Positions 1 through 7,954 of a stretch of 64,000 nucleotides of DNA are shown in pieces (within the stretch, counting starts at the first letter, position 1; every line of letters begins with the position of its first letter). Origin of the DNA: Hyphomicrobiales bacterium (GTDB lineage Bacteria; Pseudomonadota; Alphaproteobacteria; Rhizobiales; Beijerinckiaceae); assembly GCA_028290705.1 (NCBI GenBank), contig JAQGJH010000088.1, positions 1-64,000 of the forward strand, in the 5' to 3' direction. The translations under genes and the position numbers were made by a program. The notes under the pieces are model-generated. The model had not been told where the DNA came from. It did not search any database and saw only the letters and a list, made by a program, of their open reading frames with translations.

Positions 1-632
1 ACGCTCAGGCCGCCGCCGAGAACGGCGGTGTAGGCGAGCTGCTTGGCGCCGTTGGCGAAGGACGACCAGTGACCAGCGCCGTAGAACGTGCTGGGCATGA
101 ACGAGAAGTTGTCGCGAGCCGCACCGAAGGTGAAGCCGGCGAAGCGGATGTAGGCGGCTTCGAGGGTCGGCGAAGCGCCAGAAGCCGAAAGGCTCGGGCC
201 GGCTTCGGCGAGAACGCCGGTGGTGCGGGCGAGACGGAGCGCCAGGACGGTCTGAACCGTGCCCCAGGCCGTCGGCGTGCGGGCGTCGAGGTCAACGCGG
301 CCGCGAGCTTCCCAGCCATACGCGTTCACGGCGTCGCTGGAGGTGCCCAGGAAGTTCGTGCGGACACCGGTCGTGCCGTTGAACGTCGGAGCCGTCGTCG
401 GCGAGAAGATGTTCTGCGTGGCCGAGAAGGCATAGTCAGCGCGAACGCGACCGCCGACCTTCACGCAGGTGTCCGTGCCGGGGATGTAGAAGAAGCCTGC
501 GCCATAAGCGTCGCAAACTTTGACATAAGCCACGGGAGCTGCCTTGCGGGAAGGCAGATCGGCGGCAGAGGCGCCAGCAGTCGCGACAAGAGCCGCTGCG
601 GAACCGAGGAGAAGGCTCTTACCGAGCTTCAT
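1..632 (-). CDS. Outer-membrane porin (Omp2/RopA type), 3' end cut off by window edge
   Basis: This gene is open at the left window edge, so the ORF track missed it. The start is an ATG preceded by a good Shine-Dalgarno (CTGGAGG). The protein starts with a signal peptide ([18 protein letters not shown]) of about 23 residues. The mature N terminus [10 protein letters not shown] is followed by a Cys-containing stretch ([20 protein letters not shown]) and then GGRVRADY, the classic opening of the Hyphomicrobiales porin family (Porin_2). About 210 of the usual 400-500 residues are visible, rich in alternating beta-strand patterns. It should form a trimeric beta-barrel for passive uptake of small hydrophilic solutes in the outer membrane. 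It appears to be a single-gene unit. The family assignment is firm; substrate preference cannot be judged. Confidence 0.93.
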   Translation of the reverse strand, partial: MKLGKSLLLGSAAALVATAGASAADLPSRKAAPVAYVKVCDAYGAGFFYIPGTDTCVKVGGRVRADYAFSATQNIFSPTTAPTFNGTTGVRTNFLGTSSDAVNAYGWEARGRVDLDARTPTAWGTVQTVLALRLARTTGVLAEAGPSLSASGASPTLEAAYIRFAGFTFGAARDNFSFMPSTFYGAGHWSSFANGAKQLAYTAVLGGGLS

Positions 633-1126
633 ATGCAAACCTCCAGTGTGAAAGACCCGATTCAAGAGCTGGTTCAGTCCGGCCTCGATGTCCTTGTCAG
701 GGCAAGCCCCACGAGGTCGAACCGTCATTCCCCTTAACTCTCGAGCCCGAAGCGCCTGCATCTGTGCGTGCCGACTGCTTCGGTGTTTCCAACAATAACC
801 CGAGCGGGACGGCAGGGGAGGCTTTTTGAGCCGGATTCAGGGGAATCCAGAGGTTTGTCCGCCTCTTGCTGCATTATTGCCACATCTTTATGGCTAAGCT
901 AGAGCTAATTTTCGCGATTTGTTCCGTTTTGCCGCCCGGTTTGGGTGAAGCTGCGTTCATGGCAAGGCTTCCGATGGGTCGGGGAAGCTCTCGAAAACGT
1001 GAGCAAAGGGTGAGTCGGGAAAGAATCAGGCCGATTCTCCCCAACGTCCGAGAGCCGTCGCGAATGCCCATGAAAAAAGGCGGCCCCGGAAAAGGCCGCC
1101 TCTTCACGTCTCACGATCATTTAGCG
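633..1126. other. Intergenic region between porin promoter side and DUF2336 gene end
   Basis: This is about 490 bases without a convincing gene. It should contain the porin promoter and 5' untranslated leader, but I could not pick a clear -35/-10 pair. The part near 870-920 is AT-richer than its surroundings. The right end holds the terminator of the DUF2336 gene, listed separately. ORFs called here on either strand lack family features and overlap the terminator. Confidence 0.6.
1073..1100 (-). terminator. Rho-independent terminator of the DUF2336 gene
   Basis: On the minus strand a perfect 7-bp stem (GGCGGCC/GGCCGCC) is followed directly by six T. It lies 27 bases after the stop codon of the DUF2336 gene. 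Confidence 0.85.
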
Positions 1127-2335
1127 TCAAGCAGCCAGCAGACGCCGCGAATGCACCGGCAGATCCAGGATCAGGTCGCCTCCCCTGCCCTCGTCGCCCG
1201 AAGGAAGAGCCAGACGCCTGACCGAATCCCGCGCGGCCTCGGCCTGGAAGCGCCGCAGAAGCGCGATCAATTTGCCGGCTTCCGGAGTCGTCATGCGCGA
1301 GCAGGCGCCGAGCACGTGGTCGACCAGGGGACGCAACAGATGCGCGCCTTCTTCTCTGTCGCACGCACAATCGTGACGGCCCTGCGCCTCGATGGCAGCC
1401 TGGAAGGCCGGCAGCAGCCAGATCGGGAGACCTGCACGCTGATAGAGAGCATGGAAGCCCTGGGCATCCGGACGGCCGATCAGGCCCGCGACCTTGGCAA
1501 AAGGAAGCCCCGACAATTCGCACAAGGCGGATTCGAAGAGGGACCGGTCGCCACTGAGCAGCGCTCTCAGCAGGAGCCCCGGCGTCAGGGCGCCGGTGAC
1601 CCGGAGACGTCGGGCGACGCCCGATGCCGTCGGTCCACCCGCCTCCGCGGCGTCGGCCGCGACCAACACCGCCACCTTCTCGCGCGCCTCGCGCGTCACC
1701 CGCTCGCAGCGCTCGGTCGAAAGCCAGCCTGTTTCGAGGGCGAATCGAGAAAGCGATGCCGCCACCGCAGCCGAGAGGTCGAGCCGGATCACGGCCGGAA
1801 CCTCGGGCCGACGGAGAATGGCCTCCCGAATGTCGCCGTCCTGGCCGAAGCGCTGCACGATCGTGGCGAGCGCGTCGCAGGTCAAAGCCGCGCCGCCATT
1901 GCGCGCCAGCGTCAGCACCGCCTCGCGCGTCGCGGTCTCGGCAAGAGCGCTGCCGACCACGGCCGGAAGCTCGGCGCGATCCGCAATCGCGATCTGCGCC
2001 GCCGCGCCAGAAACCCGTGCGCACTCGATCAGTTCTTCGCTCGACAGGACCGGAGAACGGCCAAGCACGACGGCGGCGACCTCAGGCTGGTCGTTCGCCA
2101 GCCCGACGATGACGTGATGGGGAGCCGCCGCGGCCCGCGCCAGCCCCTCGGCCATGGCCCGCCGAACCGGAATGGAAGGATCTTCGAGAAGGACCGTGAG
2201 AATGCTCTCGACGTCGAGCCGCTCTTCCACCGTCAGGTCCATGTGGAGAAAATCCTGCACGAGCGACGCGACACCCTCGGCGCGCTCGCCCGGAGTGGTA
2301 GTCTTGGCCCATGCGAAGAAATGCCGGCTGATCAT
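1127..2335 (-). CDS. DUF2336 domain-containing protein
   Basis: The protein is about 402 residues, almost entirely alpha-helical, with HEAT-like repeats such as LLEDPSIPVRRAMAEGLA and FGQDGDIREAILRRPEVP. This matches the alphaproteobacterial DUF2336 family, whose biochemical role is unknown. I chose the internal ATG (MISRHFFAW), which matches how family members begin and has AGGTG a suitable distance upstream; the ORF track starts three codons earlier at a GTG. There is no signal peptide or membrane segment, so it is probably cytoplasmic. It is divergent from the MaoC gene and ends in its own terminator. Family recognition is from the repeat pattern; function is not inferable. Confidence 0.85.
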   Translation of the reverse strand: MISRHFFAWAKTTTPGERAEGVASLVQDFLHMDLTVEERLDVESILTVLLEDPSIPVRRAMAEGLARAAAAPHHVIVGLANDQPEVAAVVLGRSPVLSSEELIECARVSGAAAQIAIADRAELPAVVGSALAETATREAVLTLARNGGAALTCDALATIVQRFGQDGDIREAILRRPEVPAVIRLDLSAAVAASLSRFALETGWLSTERCERVTREAREKVAVLVAADAAEAGGPTASGVARRLRVTGALTPGLLLRALLSGDRSLFESALCELSGLPFAKVAGLIGRPDAQGFHALYQRAGLPIWLLPAFQAAIEAQGRHDCACDREEGAHLLRPLVDHVLGACSRMTTPEAGKLIALLRRFQAEAARDSVRRLALPSGDEGRGGDLILDLPVHSRRLLAA

Positions 2336-2475
2336 CTCAAACACCTACTGCTCGCAACAAAAACTCAAACGGGCGATGGTCGTCGATATCGCCGTGTCCC
2401 CACTATCCGGCGTCATGGTAAACGGACGCTTAAGCTATTGATCTGTCACATAATGATACAGGTATCGGAGATGCC

Positions 2476-2967
2476 ATGACCGCCTCCCCGCCATCAGAGC
2501 CGCATCCGCGCGGCGGCTGGTACGTCGAAGATTTCAAGGCCGGCGCGGTCCATCGCCATCGCCTGCGCCGGACGGTGACCCAGATGGACAACATGCTGTT
2601 TTCCAACCTGACCCTGAATCCCCAGCCGCTGCATATCGATGCGCATTTCTGCGCGACCGAGACGGAATGGGGCCGCCCGCTGATGAATTCGCTGTTCACC
2701 CTCGGGCTGATGATCGGCATCGCGGTGAACGATCTGTCGGTGGGCACCACCATCGCAAATCTGGGCATGACCGACGTGCACTTCCCGGCTCCGCTGTTCG
2801 AAGGCGACACCGTCAGATGCGAGACCGAAATCGTCGAGACGCGGCCGTCCGCCTCAAGGCCCGACGCCGGGATCGTGACGTTTTTCCATCGGGCGTACAA
2901 TCAGGACGACGTGCTGGTGGCTGAATGCCGCCGCCACGCTTTCATGAAGCGGCGGCCGGTGCCATGA
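2476..2967 (+). CDS. MaoC-family hot-dog-fold acyl-CoA hydratase
   Basis: At 163 residues this is a single hot-dog domain. The segment NPQPLHIDAHFC followed by WGRPLMNSLFTLGLMIG is the substrate/catalytic region of MaoC-type enoyl-CoA hydratases. There is no signal peptide, so it acts on a CoA thioester in the cytoplasm. Its stop codon overlaps the start of the CitE-like lyase (ATGA), so the two are translationally coupled and probably act on successive intermediates. A MaoC plus CitE pair is known in itaconate breakdown (itaconyl-CoA hydratase plus citramalyl-CoA lyase) and in related C4/C5 dicarboxyl-CoA chemistry. The CoA transferase that would complete such a route is not adjacent, so the substrate remains open. 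Confidence 0.88.
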   Translation: MTASPPSEPHPRGGWYVEDFKAGAVHRHRLRRTVTQMDNMLFSNLTLNPQPLHIDAHFCATETEWGRPLMNSLFTLGLMIGIAVNDLSVGTTIANLGMTDVHFPAPLFEGDTVRCETEIVETRPSASRPDAGIVTFFHRAYNQDDVLVAECRRHAFMKRRPVP

Positions 2968-3878
2968 CTGCTCTCATGCACCAGGACATGCGCTCCCTCC
3001 TCTTCGTCCCCGCCGACGCGCCGCGCCGATTGGCGCGCGCAGCGCAGAGCGGAGCCGATGCGCTCGTCGTCGACCTCGAAGATTCAGTCACACTCCCGCA
3101 CAAAGAGCAGGCCCGCGCCGCCGCGGCGGAATTCCTGCGCGATCTGTCGGCGCGGGATGGCGCGCCTCTGGTCTTCGTGAGGATCAACGGACTCGAGTCC
3201 GGACTTGCGGACGCAGATCTCGACGCCGTCATGCCCGCGCGGCCGCATGGAATCATGCTGCCGAAATCCCGGTCGGGCATGGACGTTCAGCATCTCGCCG
3301 CCAAGCTGGCCGTGCAGGAAGCCGAAAACGATCTGCCGGACGGCTCCACCCGCATTCTGCCGATCGTGACGGAATCCGGCGCCGCCATCTTCGGCCTCTC
3401 GACCTATGCGCGCGCCAGCCACCGCCTGACGGCGCTGGCCTGGGGAGCCGAGGATCTGTCGGCCGACATCGGCGCGGAGGACAATCGCGACGAACGCGGC
3501 GAATGGTCCCCGCCCTTCGCCCTCGTCCGCCACCTGACTCTCTTCGCCGCCGCCGCCGCAGGCGTTCCCGCGATCGACACGGTTTTCGCCGACTTCGGCG
3601 ATCTCGACGGTCTGCGGCACGAATGTTCGCGCGCCCGCGCGGATGGCTTCGCGGCCAAACTCGCGATCCATCCCGATCAGGTCGCGCTGATCAACACGCT
3701 GTTCACGCCGTCAGGCGAAATCCTCGCGCGCGCGGAGGCGATCGTGGCGGCCTTTTCTGCACGCCCGGACGCGGGCGCCGTCAGCATCGATGGACGCATG
3801 TTCGATCGTCCGCATCTTGCGCGCGCGCAGCGCATCATCGCGCGCGCGGCCCGCGCTCATCAGCCTCCGCCGGACTGA
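2964..3878 (+). CDS. HpcH/HpaI aldolase / CitE-like acyl-CoA lyase
   Basis: This is a TIM-barrel CoA-ester lyase of about 304 residues. Features of the citrate lyase beta/malyl-CoA lyase family are RSLLFVPADAP at the N terminus, VVDLEDSV, VFVRINGL, TESGAAIF, WGAEDLSADIGA (metal-binding acidic residues) and GFAAKLAIHPDQV. I start at the ATG that overlaps the MaoC stop codon; the ORF track extends upstream inside the MaoC gene. It should cleave a 3-hydroxy-acyl-CoA (malyl-, methylmalyl- or citramalyl-CoA) by retro-Claisen chemistry using Mg2+. The 3' end overlaps the convergent flavin reductase gene by 19 bases. Subfamily assignment needs a phylogeny. Confidence 0.88.
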   Translation: MTALMHQDMRSLLFVPADAPRRLARAAQSGADALVVDLEDSVTLPHKEQARAAAAEFLRDLSARDGAPLVFVRINGLESGLADADLDAVMPARPHGIMLPKSRSGMDVQHLAAKLAVQEAENDLPDGSTRILPIVTESGAAIFGLSTYARASHRLTALAWGAEDLSADIGAEDNRDERGEWSPPFALVRHLTLFAAAAAGVPAIDTVFADFGDLDGLRHECSRARADGFAAKLAIHPDQVALINTLFTPSGEILARAEAIVAAFSARPDAGAVSIDGRMFDRPHLARAQRIIARAARAHQPPPD

Positions 3879-4492
3879 TTGCCGGCGCCCGCCGGGCGCT
3901 TCACGGCAAACACCTTGTCGACGACGGCATAATCCTGATAGCCGCAGCGCGCGATCGGCATCATGGCGGCAATGTCGATCATGCCGTTGACGAGATATTT
4001 TTCGTCAATGTGAATGCCCACGACCTGCCCCAGCACGAGATAGCGATCCGTCAGGCCGCCGTTCATGTCCTGCAGCCGGACGATCTGCGTCACCTTGCAC
4101 TCGAGCGAGCCTGGAGACGCGGCGACGCGCGGGGCCTTGACGATCTGGCATGGCGCGGTTTCGAGCCCGGCATGGGTGAACTCGCTCGAGCCGCGCGGCA
4201 GGGGCGCCGACGTGGCGTTCATCTCCATGCGCAGATCGTAGGTCGCCATGTTCCAGACGAACTCGCCCGACGCTTCGGCGAGCGCGGCTGAATCCTTGTA
4301 GCCCTCGCTGCTGAACCCGACCAGCGGCGGCGCGCCCGAGAAAGCGTTGAAGAAACTGTAGGGCGCGAGATTGACCGTGCCATCCGGCCCCATGGTGGAG
4401 ATCCACCCGACCGGTCGCGGCGCGATCAGCGCCTTGAAGGGATCATAGGGGAAGATCGCTTTGTCGCGCTTGTGAGGCTCGAAGAAGATCAC
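3860..4492 (-). CDS. Flavin reductase family protein (FMN-binding split barrel)
   Basis: The protein is 210 residues. It begins at GTG, giving IFFEPHKRDKAIFPYDPFKALIAPRPVGWISTMG, the start of DIM6/NTAB-type FMN-binding proteins. The first part, with SYKDS-like (GYKDSA) and NLAPYSFFNAFS segments, shapes the FMN site. The GTG overlaps the stop of the upstream nitroreductase (GTGA) and the Shine-Dalgarno (GAGGGGGAT) lies inside that gene. The ORF track extends it far upstream, which I reject. The likely role is a cytoplasmic NAD(P)H:flavin oxidoreductase. Pairing with a nitroreductase suggests a shared flavin redox function, but the substrate is unknown. Confidence 0.88.
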   Translation of the reverse strand: MIFFEPHKRDKAIFPYDPFKALIAPRPVGWISTMGPDGTVNLAPYSFFNAFSGAPPLVGFSSEGYKDSAALAEASGEFVWNMATYDLRMEMNATSAPLPRGSSEFTHAGLETAPCQIVKAPRVAASPGSLECKVTQIVRLQDMNGGLTDRYLVLGQVVGIHIDEKYLVNGMIDIAAMMPIARCGYQDYAVVDKVFAVKRPAGAGNQSGGG

Positions 4493-5070
4493 GGTCGATC
4501 CCCCTCGGCGGCGAAATGCGTCACGATATCGTCGAGCGACGGCCGCGGGCGATCCGCCGGAGCGTTCTCGCTCTGCCCGATGTGGATGAAGCCCGCGATG
4601 CGCTCGTGTTCCGCAAGGCCGAAATGCGTCAGCACGTCCCGATCGTAGCTGTACCATTGCGTCAGCCAGGAGGCTCCGAAACCCATGGCCGTCGCGGCGA
4701 CCAGCAGGTTCATGCACACGGCCCCAGCCGAGAGTTCCTGCTCCCATTCCGGGACCTTGGCGGGGGCGGCGCGCGACACGACCGCGATCACCAGCGGCGC
4801 GAGGCTCAACCGCTTGCGTTCGGCGTCGATGCGGTTTTGCGGCGCATCGGGCTCCATTCGCGCGAAGGCTTCGGCGATGATCGCGCCTGCCCGCTCGCGT
4901 CCAGCGCCTTCGAAGACGATGAACCGCCATGGCGCGAGCTTGCCATGGTCGGGGACGCGCGACGCGAGCCTCAGAAGGGTCTCGACCTGGGCAGCGTCGG
5001 GTCCCGGCTTGCGCAAGGCGACGGGCGCGACGGAACGACGTGTGGAGAGCAGCGACAGCGTGTCATTCAT
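4489..5070 (-). CDS. Nitroreductase family protein (YdjA-like)
   Basis: This is an FMN-dependent nitroreductase-fold protein of 193 residues. The N-terminal RRSVAPVALRKPGP, followed by LLRLASRVPDHGKLAPWRFIVF, resembles YdjA and related small nitroreductases; EWEQELSAGAVCMNLLVAATAMGFGASW is the dimer and FMN-binding segment. It is predicted to be cytoplasmic and to use NAD(P)H. It is the first gene of a two-gene unit with the flavin reductase, sharing a GTGA overlap. The natural substrate cannot be deduced. Confidence 0.88.
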   Translation of the reverse strand: MNDTLSLLSTRRSVAPVALRKPGPDAAQVETLLRLASRVPDHGKLAPWRFIVFEGAGRERAGAIIAEAFARMEPDAPQNRIDAERKRLSLAPLVIAVVSRAAPAKVPEWEQELSAGAVCMNLLVAATAMGFGASWLTQWYSYDRDVLTHFGLAEHERIAGFIHIGQSENAPADRPRPSLDDIVTHFAAEGDRP

Positions 5071-5440
5071 GCCGGGTTCATTTCACCTCTGCAAAAAGGA
5101 TGGAAGGTCGCAGGGTCCCTTGTCTGGCGCTCGACATTGACCGTCTTGGACAACGGTCGCGCCAAAGCCTTGCGTACACGTGAAGAGCGTCTAGACTTTG
5201 CAGGCTTTTGACAAGATCCCGGCCCGGGCGCAAGCGCCCCTGATCGGGACCCGAGAAGGTGATCGCAGATGGCGGCTCGTCCGCCGGCTGCGCTGATGAG
5301 GGAGGAATTGGCTAGCCTGGCGCGGATTGCGACCGGCGCCGCAGCCGTGATTCACCCCGATTGGACGATCGAAGCGACGGGCCGGACGCCTCCGTTGCTT
5401 CCCAGGTTTTCCGGCTCCGGACCGCTTTGGTGAACACTAG
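5071..5440. other. Intergenic region with a GC-rich inverted repeat and a possible 54-codon leader ORF
   Basis: About 370 bases separate the nitroreductase start from the YfhO-like gene. Positions 5215-5251 form an imperfect nested inverted repeat: an inner GGGCG/CGCCC stem with a CAAG loop, flanked by GATCCCG and CGGGACC. A short ORF follows and is listed separately. No promoter is obvious by eye. Confidence 0.5.
5269..5433 (+). CDS. Possible 54-residue leader peptide upstream of the YfhO-like gene
   Basis: The ATG is preceded by GAGAAGG at normal Shine-Dalgarno spacing. The reading frame encodes MAARPPAALMREELASLAR... and ends with TGA 7 bases before the ATG of the YfhO-like gene, which has no ribosome binding site of its own. 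That arrangement suggests translational coupling. It sits just after a nested inverted repeat. There is no recognised domain, and the ORF is too short for the supplied track. Coding status is uncertain; chance occurrence in GC-rich DNA is a real alternative. Confidence 0.3.
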   Translation: MAARPPAALMREELASLARIATGAAAVIHPDWTIEATGRTPPLLPRFSGSGPLW

Positions 5441-7900
5441 ATGTCGCAATTCGATCTTGCCGGCCCCGTAGCGCTGAACTCGGGCGTGGTTCGTCAGGCC
5501 TGGAGGGATCTGGCCTCCGAAAAAACCCGTGCGCGGCGCTGGACGCGAGTCCAGATGGCAGCGGCCGTCGCGGGCCTCATGGCCTTCGCAGGCCTCGCAC
5601 TCGCCTCCTGGATCTGGTCCGGCGCAGTCGTCCCATGGGATTCCAAGAATCAGTTTTACCCGTTCTTCCGCTTCCTCGCCGAGTCGCTTTCGCGTGGCGA
5701 GATCCCGGTCTGGAACCCCTATCATTTCGGCGGCCATCCCTCGGCGGCCGACCCGCAATCGCTGCTCTTCACACCGAGCATGGTGCTCTTCGCCCTCGTG
5801 GCCCCCAAAGCATCCATGATGCTCTTCGACGCCGTGATCTTCGGGCATCTGTTTGCCGGTGGCGTCGGGGTCCTTGGTCTTTTCAGACGGCGGGGCTGGC
5901 ATCACGCCGGAGCCGTGCTGGCCGCCATGGTGTTCATGCTGGGCGGCGCAGCCGCATCCCGCCTGCAGCATACGGGAATCATCATTTCCTACGCCTTCTT
6001 CCCCCTCGCGCTGCTTTGCCTGGAGGTGGCGCTCGGTCGCCGGTCCTATCTCTACACGGGGCTGTTCGCATTGTTCGCGACCCTGATGGTGCTCGGTCGC
6101 GATCAGGTGGCGTTTCTGTTTGCCTTTGCGCTGGTCGGGGCATTCGCCTGGCATGTCGCCCGAGACGAGCGTCCAGGCGCGTTCCTTCGCAGTCGCCTTC
6201 CCCTGATGGTCACGGCCGCGGTCCTCATCGTCGCGGCCCTGCTCGTTCCGAGCCTGTTGACCATGCAGTTCCTCGCCGCATCGAACCGCCCCGGCATTCC
6301 CTACGGGGTCGCGGCAGCGGGCTCTCTGCACCCGGCGAATTTCGCGACCTTCCTGGTTGGAAACATTTTTGGATCGACCGACTGGACGTACAACTATTTC
6401 GGGCCGGGCTATGAGGCCACCGAACTGGCCGACTTCACCGACCGCACGATCAACTACCTGTTCGTCGGCACATTGCCGATGGTGCTGCTGCTTTGGCACG
6501 GTCTTGCCGGCGGACGGATCCTAGGACGCAACATCCGCTACGTCCTGCTCGTCGGCCTGATCGCCGCCCTTTACGCGGTCGGACGCTACACACCCGTCTT
6601 CGGCCTGCTGTTCGACCACGTGCCGGGATTCTCGCTCTATCGCCGGCCGGCCGATGCGACCTTCCTGCTCAACGTCGCCGTCGCGATTGCGTCCGGCTAT
6701 CTGCTGCATCGCTACGTCGCAGAAGGATTCCCGCGGCCGTTTCACGGTCTGCATCCGGCCCTTGCCTCGGGGCTCGCTGTGCTGGCTGCCGGCCTTGTGA
6801 TCGGGACGATCAGCTCGGCCCTGTCGTTCGCCGACGCGAGGAATCAGCTCCCTGCCAGCCTGCGCACCCTCGCCTGGGCCGCAGCCATCGCGCTCGGCGT
6901 CGTCGCTGTTCTGTTCCTTGCGGATCACGGCGGCCCTCGCCGCCGCGCGATGGCCGCCATCGTGCTCGTCGCCTTCGCGGGAGGCGAACTCATTCTCCGC
7001 AACGCCGCCTCTTCGCTCAACGCGGAACCGGCAGCCCGCTATGCCGTCTACGACGGCCTCGCGCCGTCCGACCGGCGCGGCCTCGAGATTCTTGCAGCCG
7101 AAATCCGCAAGGCGCATCAGCGCGGCGCTTATCCACGTGTCGAAATCCTCGGTCTCGGCGGGCCCTGGCAGAACGCCGCCATGGTGCTGGGGCTTGAAAA
7201 TACCCTCGGGTACAACCCTTTGCGGATTGCCGATTATGCCCGGGCGGTTGGCCCCGGTGAAAATGCCGGCGACCCCAATCTCCGGCATTTTCCCGGGACG
7301 TTTCGTGGATATCGCTGCAATCTGGCCGGCCTTCTGAGCCTCGAATATCTCGTGCTCGACCGTCCGCTCAACAAGTTGCCGCGACACGTCCCACGTCCAC
7401 GCGCCACGCTGATCTACTCGGGCGACAACATGTACGTGTATCAGCTCGGCGAACCAGCCCCCCGCGCCTACCTCGCCATGCAGGTCAAGCCGGTGGACCG
7501 CGAGACCGTGCTGGAGGAAAGCGCCGTCCCGGACTTCAATCGCAGCCGCGAGGCGCTGATCGACTATCGGCAGATGGCCGAGCTGAGCGAGATGTATGCG
7601 CTGCGCGACAGCGAGACGCTGCCGGATTCAAGCGTTCAGATCCGCAGCCACGGCGGCAGCCGCGTCGTTCTGGAAGTCGACAGCGACAGGGCCGGAGTGC
7701 TCGTGCTGCACGACCTCTACTATCCGGGTTGGCAGGTGCGGGTGGATGGTGAGCCAAAAACCCTCTTGCGCGCCAACATTCTGTTTCGCGGCGTCGAAGT
7801 ACCGGCCGGCCGCCATCTCGTGGAGTTCGAGTACAAGCCGTTCTCATGGTCGAACCTCGGCTCGATCGTGGCCGGACTTGTCTCTCGCGACAAAAGCTAG
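5441..7900 (+). CDS. YfhO-like multi-spanning membrane protein
   Basis: This is a large integral membrane protein of 819 residues. After a short cytoplasmic tail the first membrane segment lies near residues 38-56. The following loop contains WDSKNQFYPFFRFLAESLSRGEIPVWNPYHFGG, the pattern of bacterial YfhO (DUF6541-like GT-C relatives) with an acidic residue in the first large loop. About ten to twelve further hydrophobic helices run to about residue 520. The C-terminal 280 residues form a soluble domain ending in a beta-rich LHDLYYPGWQVRVDGEP..LFRGVEVPAG motif, typical of YfhO proteins. Family knowledge points to lipid-linked sugar transfer or envelope glycosylation. No Shine-Dalgarno is visible, so coupling to the short upstream ORF is possible. 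It is probably co-transcribed with the next two genes. Confidence 0.85.
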   Translation: MSQFDLAGPVALNSGVVRQAWRDLASEKTRARRWTRVQMAAAVAGLMAFAGLALASWIWSGAVVPWDSKNQFYPFFRFLAESLSRGEIPVWNPYHFGGHPSAADPQSLLFTPSMVLFALVAPKASMMLFDAVIFGHLFAGGVGVLGLFRRRGWHHAGAVLAAMVFMLGGAAASRLQHTGIIISYAFFPLALLCLEVALGRRSYLYTGLFALFATLMVLGRDQVAFLFAFALVGAFAWHVARDERPGAFLRSRLPLMVTAAVLIVAALLVPSLLTMQFLAASNRPGIPYGVAAAGSLHPANFATFLVGNIFGSTDWTYNYFGPGYEATELADFTDRTINYLFVGTLPMVLLLWHGLAGGRILGRNIRYVLLVGLIAALYAVGRYTPVFGLLFDHVPGFSLYRRPADATFLLNVAVAIASGYLLHRYVAEGFPRPFHGLHPALASGLAVLAAGLVIGTISSALSFADARNQLPASLRTLAWAAAIALGVVAVLFLADHGGPRRRAMAAIVLVAFAGGELILRNAASSLNAEPAARYAVYDGLAPSDRRGLEILAAEIRKAHQRGAYPRVEILGLGGPWQNAAMVLGLENTLGYNPLRIADYARAVGPGENAGDPNLRHFPGTFRGYRCNLAGLLSLEYLVLDRPLNKLPRHVPRPRATLIYSGDNMYVYQLGEPAPRAYLAMQVKPVDRETVLEESAVPDFNRSREALIDYRQMAELSEMYALRDSETLPDSSVQIRSHGGSRVVLEVDSDRAGVLVLHDLYYPGWQVRVDGEPKTLLRANILFRGVEVPAGRHLVEFEYKPFSWSNLGSIVAGLVSRDKS

Positions 7901-7954
7901 CGGCTGCGCGCCGCGTTGACCGCAGGCCCGGATTGCGGCAAGGACTCAGGCACC

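Noticed and set aside
866-2479. Plus-strand ORF of 537 codons
   Set aside because: It is antisense to the DUF2336 gene and spans its terminator; composition is Arg-rich without domains, a shadow of GC-rich coding on the other strand.
5312-6499. Minus-strand ORF of 395 codons
   Set aside because: Antisense to the YfhO-like gene and with shadow composition (Gln/Glu/Gly/His-rich).
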